DNA from: Candidatus Neomarinimicrobiota bacterium
GTDB taxonomy: Bacteria; Fidelibacterota; UBA2242; B5-G15
DNA length: 64,000 nucleotides
Assembly (NCBI GenBank): GCA_017656425.1
Contig: JACDNV010000003.1
Location: forward strand, 62,001 to 126,000
Direction of reading: 5' to 3'
The position numbers and the translations under genes are program-made. Under the pieces are notes generated by a model. It ran no database searches, was not told the DNA's origin, and worked only from the letters and a program-made list of their open reading frames with translations. Shown in pieces: positions 51,149 through 60,749 of the stretch. Position 1 is the stretch's first letter; every line of letters starts with the position of its first letter.

Positions 51149-52141
51149 TCACGATGGATTATAAAATATTATCCTTGAACCATCATACTCAAAATCAAAA
51201 TTTACTTCTCTCAAATCGGACAGCGCGTTTCTTACAAACGTTCTTTTCTCAGGAGGCACGAACAGAAGCAAAAATCCTCCACCCCCCGCACCTAAAAGTT
51301 TTCCTCCAATCGCTCCCGCCCTTTTAGCCCTCTCATACCATTCATCTATCCTGGGGTTCGTTATTTTACTGGACAGAGTTCTTTTTATCTCCCAGGCCGT
51401 ATTCAACAAATCACCAAAGTCAAGGATACTATTTCCATTGGTTAGTACCTCAATACCCTGACTGACTAACTCATATAAAATCTTCAACTTATTGTTAATC
51501 CTTTCTCTCTTAATATTTTCAATCTGCTCCTCCAGTACCTCACTTGCATACCTCTGCAACCCTGTATAAAACAGCATCAGATGGCTTCTAAACTCCCTCA
51601 TCCTCTCTCTACCGAGCGGAATTGGACCTGGCAACACTTTCCCACTCTTCTCTATAGAGAGGTGTAACAGCCCTCCTATCGCACACGCATACTGGTCCTG
51701 AACCCCTACTCTCTCTCTTATTAACTCCTGCTCAACGTAGACTGCTTCCTCTGCCAGTTGTTCTCTGGTAACAAATTCCCCTTTAAAAGCATGTAGAGCA
51801 TGCAATAACGTCACGGTAAAAGAGGAAGAAGACCCTAAACCCGTTCTTGAAGGTAAATCCCCTACATAATTAATTTCAATACCATCCTCTATGTTCAAAA
51901 ATTTCAGGCACTCCCTAACTGAAGGATGCTTGATTTCATCCACAGTCTTTACAAGCTCCGTAATGGAGTAGCTAACCCTTATATTGTAATCAAAGAATCT
52001 CTCAAGCCTGCTAACAGTCACATAAGAATACTTGTTAATGGTCAAACCAAGCGTCTGCCCCCCGTACTTTCTAAAAAAATCAGGATAATCTGTGCCTCCT
52101 CCCAGCAAGCTCACTCTCACAGGGGTTCTTGCTATTATCAT
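51149..52141 (-). CDS. hddA: GHMP kinase, D-glycero-D-manno-heptose 7-phosphate kinase-like
   Basis: The 330-residue protein has GHMP kinase motifs: ARTPVRVSLLGGGTDYPDFF (substrate side), GLGSSSSFTVTLLH (ATP loop, about 97-110) and KLLGAGGGGFLLLF (motif 3). HddA phosphorylates D-glycero-D-manno-heptose 7-phosphate at C1 in the GDP-heptose pathway. L-fucokinase-like relatives share these motifs, but the adjacent hddC-like gene supports the heptose reading. ATG 52141 follows GAGGGTGA. Confidence 0.85.
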   Translation of the reverse strand: MIIARTPVRVSLLGGGTDYPDFFRKYGGQTLGLTINKYSYVTVSRLERFFDYNIRVSYSITELVKTVDEIKHPSVRECLKFLNIEDGIEINYVGDLPSRTGLGSSSSFTVTLLHALHAFKGEFVTREQLAEEAVYVEQELIRERVGVQDQYACAIGGLLHLSIEKSGKVLPGPIPLGRERMREFRSHLMLFYTGLQRYASEVLEEQIENIKRERINNKLKILYELVSQGIEVLTNGNSILDFGDLLNTAWEIKRTLSSKITNPRIDEWYERAKRAGAIGGKLLGAGGGGFLLLFVPPEKRTFVRNALSDLREVNFDFEYDGSRIIFYNPS

Positions 52142-52170
52142 TTCACCCTCTTTTTTTTAACAAGGTAGAA

Positions 52171-52866
52171 TCACTTATCTATTAAGGCAGAATATCTTTT
52201 TATCTTTTCTACCGTCCCAAAATCATAAAAACCTGCTGCTATTTCAAAACCATACACTCTCTTACCACTTTTAACAGCCAAGGGAATAATATCATACTCT
52301 ATCGACAGACAGTTCTTATCAAACAGCTCCTTTACTCTGTTAAAAGTGATACAATAACATCCAGCATTTATAAAAGAGTTCTTATCTCCAACTTTTTCCT
52401 CAAAGCTTAAAACTTTATTATCTTCATCCAGCTCAACTGAACTAATATCTCTCAAACCCTCCTCCCTTTTGACAATCACGGTAATATCAGAAGCTTTTTG
52501 ACAATGGAATTTCAGAACTTCCCTGTAATCAATCTTCAGTAACGTATCACCATTTAGAACAAAGAAAGGTTCTTTTAAACCGTACTCCCTGTATATATGA
52601 GGTATTGCTCCCCCTGTCCCCATTGGTATCTTCTCTACGTAACAGATAATTTTATCAATCAGTCCTCTATCATGCAGATAACCAATAACCCTTTCCGACA
52701 AATAACCGAGGGAAAGAAATATCCTCTCAAAACCTCTGCTGGTAAGGTTCTCTATCTGTCTATCCAGAATACTTTTCCCCTTAATCTCCACAAGAATTTT
52801 CGGAATGCCCGGGAAAAATCTCCGCAAGCGAGTCCCCTTGCCACCAGCTAAAACTACTATATCCAT
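52171..52866 (-). CDS. hddC: Sugar nucleotidyltransferase, heptose 1-phosphate guanylyltransferase-like
   Basis: The 231-residue protein begins MDIVVLAGGKGTRLRRFFPG and holds PKILVEIKGKSILDRQIENL, VLNGDTLLKI and NAGCYCI. It is the short nucleotidyltransferase type of HddC, which makes GDP-D-glycero-D-manno-heptose. Other sugar-1-phosphate nucleotidyltransferases share this fold, so the base specificity is inferred from hddA. ATG 52866 is preferred over TTG 52896. It lies 14 bases after the epimerase stop. Confidence 0.82.
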   Translation of the reverse strand: MDIVVLAGGKGTRLRRFFPGIPKILVEIKGKSILDRQIENLTSRGFERIFLSLGYLSERVIGYLHDRGLIDKIICYVEKIPMGTGGAIPHIYREYGLKEPFFVLNGDTLLKIDYREVLKFHCQKASDITVIVKREEGLRDISSVELDEDNKVLSFEEKVGDKNSFINAGCYCITFNRVKELFDKNCLSIEYDIIPLAVKSGKRVYGFEIAAGFYDFGTVEKIKRYSALIDK

Positions 52867-52880
52867 TCTATCTATAACAC

Positions 52881-53819
52881 CTACGCATTCCTGCAAAAAT
52901 TATCAATCTTAATAAGTATATTGTAAACTCTTTTCAACTCCTCTATACCATCATTGATACTTACCTTCGCGGTAAACCCGGCTTGTTTTATTTTCTCATT
53001 AGATACAATATAATTTCTCTTGTCCGGATCCTCGCCTATCTCAGCAAACTTATACACAAAATTCGGTATATGTTGTTTTATAATCTCTGCCAGTTCTGCC
53101 TTCGATAGATTCGCATCATCAAGCCCCAGATTGTAAACCTCATTTTTCATCAGATCAAAATTCTCGATACAATACAGGAAACAATCACAAACATCTAAAA
53201 TATGCACGTAGTTTCTCTTAAAGTGAGGCTGATAAATTATTATATAACCATCTTTCATCGCTCTATAAGTAAAATCATTGACAAGCAAATCCAACCTCAT
53301 GCGGGGGGAATATCCAAAAACCGTTGCAAGCCTAAATACTGCCACATTACCGCTATCAAGAAGCGATTTCTCAGCCTCCACTTTTGATCTCCCATAGATA
53401 CTGATGGGATTCAAAGGGGTATTCTCATCACAATATATATCTCCAGTAGTAGTACCATACCCACTATTCGTGTTAGGGAAAATCATTATCTGGCTCTTAC
53501 TCCTCATTTTGTCGAGCATAATAATAGCATCCCTGTTTATACTCCACGCATCATGTGGACTTCTCTCACACGCCGGCATTCCTACCAGAGCAGCAAGCGG
53601 AATTATCACATCAAACTTCTTTATCATTGGTTTGAAAATCCTCTTATCTCGCACATCACCATAATAAAAGTAAAAATTATCCCGAGAAGCATAAGCAAGA
53701 AGACTCGTCTGCTTATACATCAAATTGTCTACAACATGGACTTCCCAACCTTTATCTAACAACTTCCCAACAAGGACAGAGCCAATATAACCCGCTCCAC
53801 CTGTTACTAAAACCTTCAC
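52881..53819 (-). CDS. NAD-dependent sugar epimerase/dehydratase (extended SDR)
   Basis: The 312-residue protein has the cofactor loop TGGAGYIGSVLVGKLLDKG (about 6-24), SIYGRSKVEAEKSL with the catalytic Y-x3-K (YGRSK) and FRLATVFGYSPRMRLD. It acts on a nucleotide-activated sugar; with hddA and hddC next to it, GDP-heptose modification is plausible, but the sequence alone does not fix the substrate. GTG 53819 follows GAGGGAATT. Confidence 0.8.
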   Translation of the reverse strand: MKVLVTGGAGYIGSVLVGKLLDKGWEVHVVDNLMYKQTSLLAYASRDNFYFYYGDVRDKRIFKPMIKKFDVIIPLAALVGMPACERSPHDAWSINRDAIIMLDKMRSKSQIMIFPNTNSGYGTTTGDIYCDENTPLNPISIYGRSKVEAEKSLLDSGNVAVFRLATVFGYSPRMRLDLLVNDFTYRAMKDGYIIIYQPHFKRNYVHILDVCDCFLYCIENFDLMKNEVYNLGLDDANLSKAELAEIIKQHIPNFVYKFAEIGEDPDKRNYIVSNEKIKQAGFTAKVSINDGIEELKRVYNILIKIDNFCRNA

Positions 53820-53889
53820 AATTCCCTCATACCTTATTGGTTGTTGACTTTCATGCCTTACACAGAAAAAATGCCCTCACTTCGATAAA

Positions 53890-54747
53890 TCAGTACCCAA
53901 AATATGTGTTTACTTCATATAAACCCAGTTGTCTGAAATAATTCTCCGCCTCCTCAGACCAATACTCATCCAGACTCGACAACTTTCCAGACCATGTTAA
54001 TGTTCCTCGAAATAAGAACTTATCGGGATCAATTTTCCTATCTCCAAGTCCCAGAAATCTCCCTAACTTCGTTAGTATCCCTTCCGGCATCTCTTCCATC
54101 TCCAGAATTTCCTCAAACCTCAAAACCAATACATCATCACACTTCATCCACCCCATAAGCGGAAAAGCCCAGGTATCAGAAAATATCCTGCCAAATTCCC
54201 TCAAATAAGCCACCATCATATTTTTTTTATCCTGCTCCTTGTGCCAGGTAAAATGACTTAAGTCCTCTCTACCCGTATCCTTTAGAAACCTCATATGCGA
54301 TATCAAACAGTGACGCAGCTCTCTCACTATAAAAATTTTTTTGAAGTCCTGCAAACATCTCTTGATATAATCGTTATAATGAAAATGTCCTACGACAAAT
54401 TGACATGGTCTCACCCTTTCTACCACTTCATCAAAAGGCATTTTATAAACGTAATTTCTATAGTTCCTACGTCCTTTCTCCAGTGATATAAATCTATAAT
54501 CCGTGAACCCAGAACCATCAGCAGTTACATGCAATCCCGTGCTTACCAAACCCAAACTCTTTAGCAGCTCAGCCAACAAGTATGTCCCGGCTTTAGGAAG
54601 GGATATGATTGCTACTTTATATCTACATTCCCCTCTCTCAACAACAAAAACAGGCTCTAGACTCTCATCTATAAACATTATAATCCTATACTTCGAAACG
54701 AAATTCTTAAACTCCTTCAACAAATTTCTACTCACCCCACCACTCAT
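53890..54747 (-). CDS. Sulfotransferase 3 (divergent)
   Basis: The 285-residue protein has a 5'-PSB-like loop (ISLPKAGTYLLAELL) and a 3'-PB-like segment (IFIVRELRHCLISHMRFLKD) typical of sulfotransferases. The C-terminus has SLDEYWSEEAENYF near the end. It differs from the two other sulfotransferases, so it likely has a different acceptor. ATG 54747 (near AAGGG) or TTG 54756 could be the start. It is separated by 70 bases from the epimerase. Confidence 0.7.
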   Translation of the reverse strand: MSGGVSRNLLKEFKNFVSKYRIIMFIDESLEPVFVVERGECRYKVAIISLPKAGTYLLAELLKSLGLVSTGLHVTADGSGFTDYRFISLEKGRRNYRNYVYKMPFDEVVERVRPCQFVVGHFHYNDYIKRCLQDFKKIFIVRELRHCLISHMRFLKDTGREDLSHFTWHKEQDKKNMMVAYLREFGRIFSDTWAFPLMGWMKCDDVLVLRFEEILEMEEMPEGILTKLGRFLGLGDRKIDPDKFLFRGTLTWSGKLSSLDEYWSEEAENYFRQLGLYEVNTYFGY

Positions 54748-54931
54748 CCCTTGCAATTACTAAGAATACCCTCAATAATTACTTTAAAGCTAAAACCTAG
54801 CTCCCTTGTTGTTTAAGCCATATCTCACAACGCAAATTCAAGCTACCCGAATAGGGGTGCATAATAAGTAAAACAATCTCCCTAAACTCCTCCAGGAATA
54901 AAACAACTCTCCATTCATCGCTATCCTGCTA

Positions 54932-55975
54932 CTATATTTTATATGTTCTCTCTAAAGTCTCAAGAGACTCCAGCCCCTCACCCAATCTCTTAACACCGTC
55001 CAGCTTTTTAGGAATTCCCAATACATCCGTATATCTATAAGGGCGTTGCAATACATCCTTAAAAAAGCTATTTTCGTCCGCTTCACAAATTGGAACAGCC
55101 ATACTTGGAGATAAAACGTAATAAATGTCAAACAGATAGTAGTTTCTAAATAGGTAACCAAAAATACTATAAAAAAAATCCTTATCTCTTACGCGCTCAG
55201 AGCTAAACTCAAAGATGAGGACTACAATATCACTATCTATCAAAGATTTTATCTCCTCTATGATCTCGAACTCTAATCCCTCAACATCCAGCTTTATCAT
55301 AAATGGACCCGATAGTTTATGCTCCTTAATATACTCACTTATAGTTATCCCTTCCGCCAGATAACTATACGAATCATCCAATTTCCAGATAATATTGTTC
55401 GTATCCGTATGCCCCTGCCTTGCATACACAATAGCCGGCCCGGAAACATCCGAAATAGCCAATTTTTCAAAAGTCACCCATTTCTCTAACCCATTCACCT
55501 TTATATTATACGGCATCAACTCGCTTGCCTCCCCAATATCAAAACAAATCACTTCGTTATCCTTACCAAACTCCCTGATTACACTGGCCAGCTTGAGACC
55601 AAAAAGCCCTACATGACATCCTACATCCAGTACCGTAAACTCTTCACCGACATCCCACAAGTGCTTCATAATCAAATATATCAGGTGTCTACAACTTTGG
55701 ATAGCAGATATAGTATCCCTATTTATTTCCGGTCTGGGATATCCCTTCTCTCTAACCCCTCTCAGAAACTCCCTCAAAGGATAATTCTTTCTCCTATCAT
55801 CTATGAAATTGTCATAAATGTTATCATTCTTGTACATGAATAGTTTAATGTCATCAAAATCCACAAAATCAATTAACCTGCGTCCCATCACCCAACAATT
55901 CATGTCAGCTATAAATTTTTGGGGTTCTCCTTTAACACCCGAACTCAATATTTTATTGAAAATTGTTCTTAACAT
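54932..55975 (-). CDS. FkbM-family SAM methyltransferase
   Basis: The 347-residue protein has VLDVGCHVGLFGLKLAS (SAM site, about 120-136), CFDIGEASELMPYNIKVNGL and LDVEGLEFEIIEEI, the standard FkbM signatures. FkbM enzymes O-methylate sugars or polyketides. ATG 55975 follows GGGGTAAAAG. The 175-base gap on its 3' side holds a CCCGAATAGGG short match to the 2572 repeat and no clear gene. Confidence 0.87.
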   Translation of the reverse strand: MLRTIFNKILSSGVKGEPQKFIADMNCWVMGRRLIDFVDFDDIKLFMYKNDNIYDNFIDDRRKNYPLREFLRGVREKGYPRPEINRDTISAIQSCRHLIYLIMKHLWDVGEEFTVLDVGCHVGLFGLKLASVIREFGKDNEVICFDIGEASELMPYNIKVNGLEKWVTFEKLAISDVSGPAIVYARQGHTDTNNIIWKLDDSYSYLAEGITISEYIKEHKLSGPFMIKLDVEGLEFEIIEEIKSLIDSDIVVLIFEFSSERVRDKDFFYSIFGYLFRNYYLFDIYYVLSPSMAVPICEADENSFFKDVLQRPYRYTDVLGIPKKLDGVKRLGEGLESLETLERTYKI

Positions 55976-55978
55976 CTT

Positions 55979-56752
55979 TTACCCCAAAACAAATTCCTTT
56001 ACAACATCATATGTCATTGGGACTTCGCAAACACTCTTTATTTTCTCTATGCACACATCAACAATCCTTGGTTTCATATCCGTAGAAACCATTTCAAGAT
56101 TTACAGCTTTACCTGCAAGTCTAGCAATCTCGACAGGGGAAATTAATCCATCACCACAGACATTATAGATTTCATTCACAAACCCTTTCTCAAATATTTC
56201 CCACACTATTCTCGCAACAGAATCAGTATCTATATACTGATAACGAGACTCAGGATGAATCCTTATGGGTCTATCGTTCAAAATATCATACACAGGATTC
56301 TTCTTTAATCCCGGGCCAACCATCCCTGCAAGCCTGAAAATAAGCCACTTTTTCGAGTAATGCTGAATAAACTGCTCCTCAACATACTTATGAAACCCAT
56401 AGTTCGAATTCCTGGACACATCAATATGATGCTCTTCCGTTGTTTTCTCAGGGTCATCCAGCTCTTCATAAACATCCACGCTTGATATATGTATCTGCAA
56501 ACCAGCTCTGTAATCAAGTATAGCCTTCATTCTGTTCAGAACAGACATCTCAAAATCCTCCAGAGGGTTCTCATCAGCAATATACTTCCTTGAGTTACTC
56601 GCGGCATAAACTACAATATCATAATACCCTTTATATTTCTCATAGTTATCCCGGGTTATTTCAAACAGATCGTATCCTTCTTTCCCCCTTAGCAACCTCG
56701 TGAAAGCAGAACCAACAAATCCTTTAGCACCTATAACAGCAACTTTCATCAT
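55979..56752 (-). CDS. NAD-dependent sugar dehydratase/reductase (SDR)
   Basis: The 258-residue protein begins MMKVAVIGAKGFVGSAFTRLL, with VVYAASNSRKYI and NYGFHKYVEEQ (Y-x3-K). It is short for an extended SDR and probably reduces or epimerises a nucleotide sugar with NAD(P). ATG 56752 is chosen; the frame to 56788 overlaps the upstream gene and is less likely. It follows the SDR at 56764 with 11 bases between. Confidence 0.78.
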   Translation of the reverse strand: MMKVAVIGAKGFVGSAFTRLLRGKEGYDLFEITRDNYEKYKGYYDIVVYAASNSRKYIADENPLEDFEMSVLNRMKAILDYRAGLQIHISSVDVYEELDDPEKTTEEHHIDVSRNSNYGFHKYVEEQFIQHYSKKWLIFRLAGMVGPGLKKNPVYDILNDRPIRIHPESRYQYIDTDSVARIVWEIFEKGFVNEIYNVCGDGLISPVEIARLAGKAVNLEMVSTDMKPRIVDVCIEKIKSVCEVPMTYDVVKEFVLG

Positions 56753-56763
56753 TTTTCCAACAG

Positions 56764-57699
56764 CTAATCCAAATTCTCCAGATACCACTGATAAGTTTTC
56801 TTGAGCCCCTCCTTAAGTGATACAAAATCAAATTCTCCAAGTTTTGCTTTCATTTTTTTCACATCAAAAATCTTAATCATCTGCCCATCTGGCTTTGACC
56901 GGTCCCACACTATCTCCCCGTCAAAACCCACGACTTCAGCTACAAGATTAACCAGTTCAGCAATTGAAATCCCTTCCCCTGACGACACATTTATAATATC
57001 AGGCTCATTGTATATTTCCGCAGCGCGTACAATAACTTTACACGCATCCTCAATATAAATAAAATCACGTATTGGCTTTCCTGTCCCCCAAACAGTCACT
57101 TTCTTTTTCCCATTCACTTTAGCTTCATGGAATTTTCTTATTAGTGCAGGAATAACATGCGAGCTCTCGAGCTCGAAATTATCATAAGGTCCATACAAGT
57201 TCCCAGGCACAAGTACAATTGCATTAAATCCATACTGCTTTCTGTAAGCCTGAGCCTGCACTACAGACATGGCTTTTGCCAGCGAATACGGAGCACTCTC
57301 AGGTTGAGGATATCCATTGAATAGCTCATCCTCTGAAATTGGGCTCGGGGCATTCGCAGGATAACTACAACCTCCAATCAAAGTAATGAGCTTCTCAACA
57401 CCGGATAGATAAGCTTCATGTATAACCATGGTATTTAACAAAATATTATTATAAAAGAACTCCGCGGGGCTCTCTTTATTTGCAAGAATACCACCAACCA
57501 TGCCAGCAAGATGAAAAACAACTTCAGGCTTTAACTCCCTGAACATCCTCCTAACCTCTTCCTGCACCATCAGGTCGTAATCCTTCCTAGTAGGTGTCAA
57601 TAAATCCTGTCCTCTATTGAACAATTCCCTAACAAGATTCTTGCCGACAAAACCGGTTGCCCCCGTTATTAAAATTTTTTTACCCCCTAAATAGTTCAT
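56764..57699 (-). CDS. GDP-L-fucose synthase-like SDR
   Basis: The 311-residue protein resembles GDP-fucose synthase (Fcl/WcaG): GATGFVGKNLVRELFNRG, LAGMVGGILANKESPAEFFY, SYPANAPSPISEDELFNG and APYSLAKAM (Y-x3-K). In Campylobacter, relatives act on GDP-6-deoxy-heptose intermediates, which would fit hddA/hddC here; a GDP-fucose role is equally possible. No GDP-mannose dehydratase is visible. ATG 57699 follows AGGGG. Confidence 0.83.
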   Translation of the reverse strand: MNYLGGKKILITGATGFVGKNLVRELFNRGQDLLTPTRKDYDLMVQEEVRRMFRELKPEVVFHLAGMVGGILANKESPAEFFYNNILLNTMVIHEAYLSGVEKLITLIGGCSYPANAPSPISEDELFNGYPQPESAPYSLAKAMSVVQAQAYRKQYGFNAIVLVPGNLYGPYDNFELESSHVIPALIRKFHEAKVNGKKKVTVWGTGKPIRDFIYIEDACKVIVRAAEIYNEPDIINVSSGEGISIAELVNLVAEVVGFDGEIVWDRSKPDGQMIKIFDVKKMKAKLGEFDFVSLKEGLKKTYQWYLENLD

Positions 57700-57703
57700 C
57701 ACT

Positions 57704-58666
57704 CTACCCCTTTTTAAGCTTTGCTACTATATGAAACCCCATTTCGGGGTTCTCAATAGCTGACCAGTCACTGACTCTTCTCCTATTTCCAGAACCACGA
57801 GGAAAATCCTCTACTTCAAAAAGACCATCCACAAGCTCAAAACCACTGCTCTTGAAAAATTTCTCCCACCACTCCCTATCCTTCACATTAACATGATAAA
57901 CCGCACCCAGCTCCTTGTCCTCATCCCGAAACACAGCTATGGAAGCAGTCAACAAACCATCCTTCTTTAAATGATTTTTTATATTTGTCATCAACTGTGG
58001 CAGAAATTCCTCAGGTATGTGCTCAAACACCTCCCAGAACCCTATAACATCAAATCTATAAATCTGCCCCGTTTTTGCATCCGTTATTTTAAATTCTTTG
58101 GTTATATCACAATTAAATAAATAATCATCAATTACACTCCATTCTCCACTTAGATTTTTTGACGGATAATCACTTCCTTCAAGTCCTACCGCAAAGTGAT
58201 CTCTGGCCAAAAAATCAAAAACCAAGCCCCCTCCAGCACATCCCAAATCAAGATAACTTATTTTCCTACCAAAAATTTCTTCACATTTTTTAACAAATCT
58301 TAGACAATGAGTATTATCATTTTTAGCCCCACGCGGATATTTATAATCATCACTATAAAATGCAAATGGATATTCAGTAATCAAATGAACTCTATTCTGA
58401 GGTAATATATTATTAGTTTTATTTATAAGTTTAATATATAGATTAAATTTTTCATTTAACAATACATGATAAGCATTTATTTCATCCAATTCAGCATGAA
58501 TCCGTCCTAACTGATCATCCAATTTACCATTAATCTGTCTTAACTTTTCATCCAATCTATTACTAATTTGTTCCAATTGTTTTTCAATATTATCTATTTT
58601 ATTCTCAATGCTATTCAAATGAAAAATGCCTCTTAAAAAGTGTGCAATCTTTGTAAATATCTTCAT
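57704..58666 (-). CDS. SAM methyltransferase with N-terminal coiled coil
   Basis: The 320-residue protein begins with a coiled coil (IENKIDNIEKQLEQISNRLD and on, about 18-70). The methyltransferase domain follows (YLDLGCAGGGLVFDF, FWEVFEHIPEEFLP, GLLTASIAVF). Similar coiled-coil methyltransferases occur in chain-length control of polysaccharides, as in WbdD-type proteins, though there is no kinase here. Cytoplasmic. ATG 58666 follows AAGGGAGATGG. Confidence 0.78.
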   Translation of the reverse strand: MKIFTKIAHFLRGIFHLNSIENKIDNIEKQLEQISNRLDEKLRQINGKLDDQLGRIHAELDEINAYHVLLNEKFNLYIKLINKTNNILPQNRVHLITEYPFAFYSDDYKYPRGAKNDNTHCLRFVKKCEEIFGRKISYLDLGCAGGGLVFDFLARDHFAVGLEGSDYPSKNLSGEWSVIDDYLFNCDITKEFKITDAKTGQIYRFDVIGFWEVFEHIPEEFLPQLMTNIKNHLKKDGLLTASIAVFRDEDKELGAVYHVNVKDREWWEKFFKSSGFELVDGLFEVEDFPRGSGNRRRVSDWSAIENPEMGFHIVAKLKKG

Positions 58667-58684
58667 TCCATCTCCCTTATTCTG

Positions 58685-59644
58685 TTAAAAATAATCACAT
58701 AATGCATTTTTTAATTTACTGCAAAATTCTCCAAAATTAATATCTTTTCCCACCACCCTCTTCCCAAAAGTCCTCGCCAGTTCATACACACCAGAATGAC
58801 TTCCATCTACATAAGGTAGGGCAATAATACTCGCTCTCCTAACGGAATTTACCAGCTCCTCATCCGATAGATACTTATTCTCAAAAACAAGTTGATCTGG
58901 ATTTATTTTTTTTAATTCCTTTTTAAAATAGGGTTTTCCCGATCCCTTTATAACAAGCTTCCAATCTGAGAATTCGTTCTGAATTTCTGCAAAAGCTCTT
59001 ATTAAATACTCTACTCCTTTATACTTCACAAACCTTCCGATGAAAAGAATTTCCCTTTCAGGTTTTATCTCTCTATCACCAATTTCTTTTAAGAAATCAA
59101 AAGTCCCATGGTTTGAGATTTTATATTTCTTCTGCTCATGCAAAGGGATACCCTGCGGTATTAGATGCTCATCATGAACAACTACATAATCACAATGATA
59201 AGAAAAAAGCCTTTGCATTATATGAAGAAAAACATTTTTCTCACCAAGATGTCCAAATGGATCGTGATATATAAAAATTTTATTTTTAGTATTCAATAAG
59301 CTCATAACAAAAGGATGAAAAAAAATTATTATTAGAAAATCATAACTTTTTGATGAAACTAGTTTTAAAACTTTAAAATAATAGAAAATATTCAAAAGTC
59401 TTATGTAGTCCATAATCCTCTGATATCTAAATGGTACTTCTAAATCTGCCAATATAATCTCTACAGATTTGTCTATATATCTTTTATCGCAATTTCTGGA
59501 AAGAATTAAAGTGACTTCATTTCTCATAGCCAACTTATTTGCCAGCTGTTTTGTATAATGCATTGGAGAACCAGGCCAGAGATTGATCAAAAGCAGAGTC
59601 CTATTTTCAATATTTCCAAAAAAGTTATGAACTATATTTTTCAT
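58685..59644 (-). CDS. GT4-family glycosyltransferase
   Basis: The 319-residue protein has GT-B features: LLLINLWPGSPMHYTKQLAN at the start, FIGRFVKYKGVEYLIRAFAE and VFENKYLSDEELVNSVRRAS, then PYVDGSHSGVYELARTFGKR in the donor-binding position. ATG 59644 is preferred to an upstream TTG. It overlaps the next gene's stop by 20 bases. Confidence 0.78.
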   Translation of the reverse strand: MKNIVHNFFGNIENRTLLLINLWPGSPMHYTKQLANKLAMRNEVTLILSRNCDKRYIDKSVEIILADLEVPFRYQRIMDYIRLLNIFYYFKVLKLVSSKSYDFLIIIFFHPFVMSLLNTKNKIFIYHDPFGHLGEKNVFLHIMQRLFSYHCDYVVVHDEHLIPQGIPLHEQKKYKISNHGTFDFLKEIGDREIKPEREILFIGRFVKYKGVEYLIRAFAEIQNEFSDWKLVIKGSGKPYFKKELKKINPDQLVFENKYLSDEELVNSVRRASIIALPYVDGSHSGVYELARTFGKRVVGKDINFGEFCSKLKNALCDYF

Positions 59645-60749
59645 AAATTTCACTATACTGCTCAGCAATCTTTTCCCAATCAAACTTCATCGCTCTTTTC
59701 ATACTTTCCTTCTGCATTTTTCTAAGTTTTAATTTATCATTCATCAATATACCTAATTTATTTATTAAATCCTGTTTATCTCCCAGCTCAAACAGAAATC
59801 CATTTACTCCATCTTCTACAATCTGCCTATTCCCACCATTATTACTCGCAACAATTGCAAGACCGTTTGCCATTGCCTCCAATCCAGCAACGGGTATACC
59901 TTCATTTATCGATGCAATGCAAAAAATATCAGACATACAATAAAATTTAGATAGCTCATCTCTACTCATCCATGGCAGCAAATGTACTCTATCGTTCATA
60001 TGATTTAACCTTATCAATTTCTCTAATTCACCCCTTTCGGGACCATCTCCTATCAAAAATAATTCCCAATTACTTTCTTTTAAATCTTTCAATGCGCTAA
60101 TTAGAAACCCTAAATTTTTCTGCTTACTATATCTGCCAACATATAAAATTCTAAAGTACGTATCTTTTCGGTTTTCACATTTTTTATAGACTATATCAAT
60201 TCCATTAGGTATGACTTCAACCTTCCCAGGTTTATAAATCCTTCTGACCTTATTTGCCAACTCATCATTCAAGGCAATGATAGCATCTGCACTTCTCCAG
60301 ACCTTTTTAAAAAACCAATTGAACAGCCTAAAGTAAACAGTGGCTTCCGGTGAAAATCCAGGAATATCTCCACCGTGTGAAGTGATTATGTACGGTATGG
60401 AGTATCTTCTTTTAATATAATATGCAACTATACCAGAGGGAATAGCAAAATGAGCATGAATAAGGTTTGGTTTTTCCATATTAACAAGAGTATTAATTAT
60501 GAATAACGCTGAAATGATAAACGAAATTTTTTCTAACGTACTGGAATACCCAATGTTACTTCTTAAAGTTTTTAGACGTAAAATCTTTATTCCTCTATTA
60601 ATAGACATACCAGATAAATTTTTATATCCTGACGTTAACACTGTTATTTTAAAACCTTTTTTGACCAATTTTTCAGCTAACCTTTCTGTAACCTTTCCCG
60701 CTCCCCCACCAATCGGTGGAAACTCATAATTAATAACTAATACTTTCAT
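59625..60749 (-). CDS. GT4-family glycosyltransferase (group 1)
   Basis: The 374-residue protein is a standard GT4: FPPIGGGAGKVTERLAEKLVK, ITSHGGDIPGF, VIPNGID, YVGRYSKQKNLGFLISALKD and ASINEGIPVAGLEAMANGLA, with conserved donor-site Glu residues. It adds a sugar to a lipid- or protein-linked glycan in the cytoplasm. ATG 60749 overlaps the stop of the amidotransferase gene (ATGA). Confidence 0.9.
   Translation of the reverse strand: MKVLVINYEFPPIGGGAGKVTERLAEKLVKKGFKITVLTSGYKNLSGMSINRGIKILRLKTLRSNIGYSSTLEKISFIISALFIINTLVNMEKPNLIHAHFAIPSGIVAYYIKRRYSIPYIITSHGGDIPGFSPEATVYFRLFNWFFKKVWRSADAIIALNDELANKVRRIYKPGKVEVIPNGIDIVYKKCENRKDTYFRILYVGRYSKQKNLGFLISALKDLKESNWELFLIGDGPERGELEKLIRLNHMNDRVHLLPWMSRDELSKFYCMSDIFCIASINEGIPVAGLEAMANGLAIVASNNGGNRQIVEDGVNGFLFELGDKQDLINKLGILMNDKLKLRKMQKESMKRAMKFDWEKIAEQYSEIYEKYSS

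Noticed and set aside
54846-54857. CCCGAATAGGG match to the 2572/2676 repeat
   Set aside because: Only 11 bases are shared and the flanks differ; it may be chance in AT-rich DNA.
54757-54931. Possible small gene on the minus strand of the 175-base gap
   Set aside because: The longest frame (26 codons) shows no family features and no clear ribosome site.
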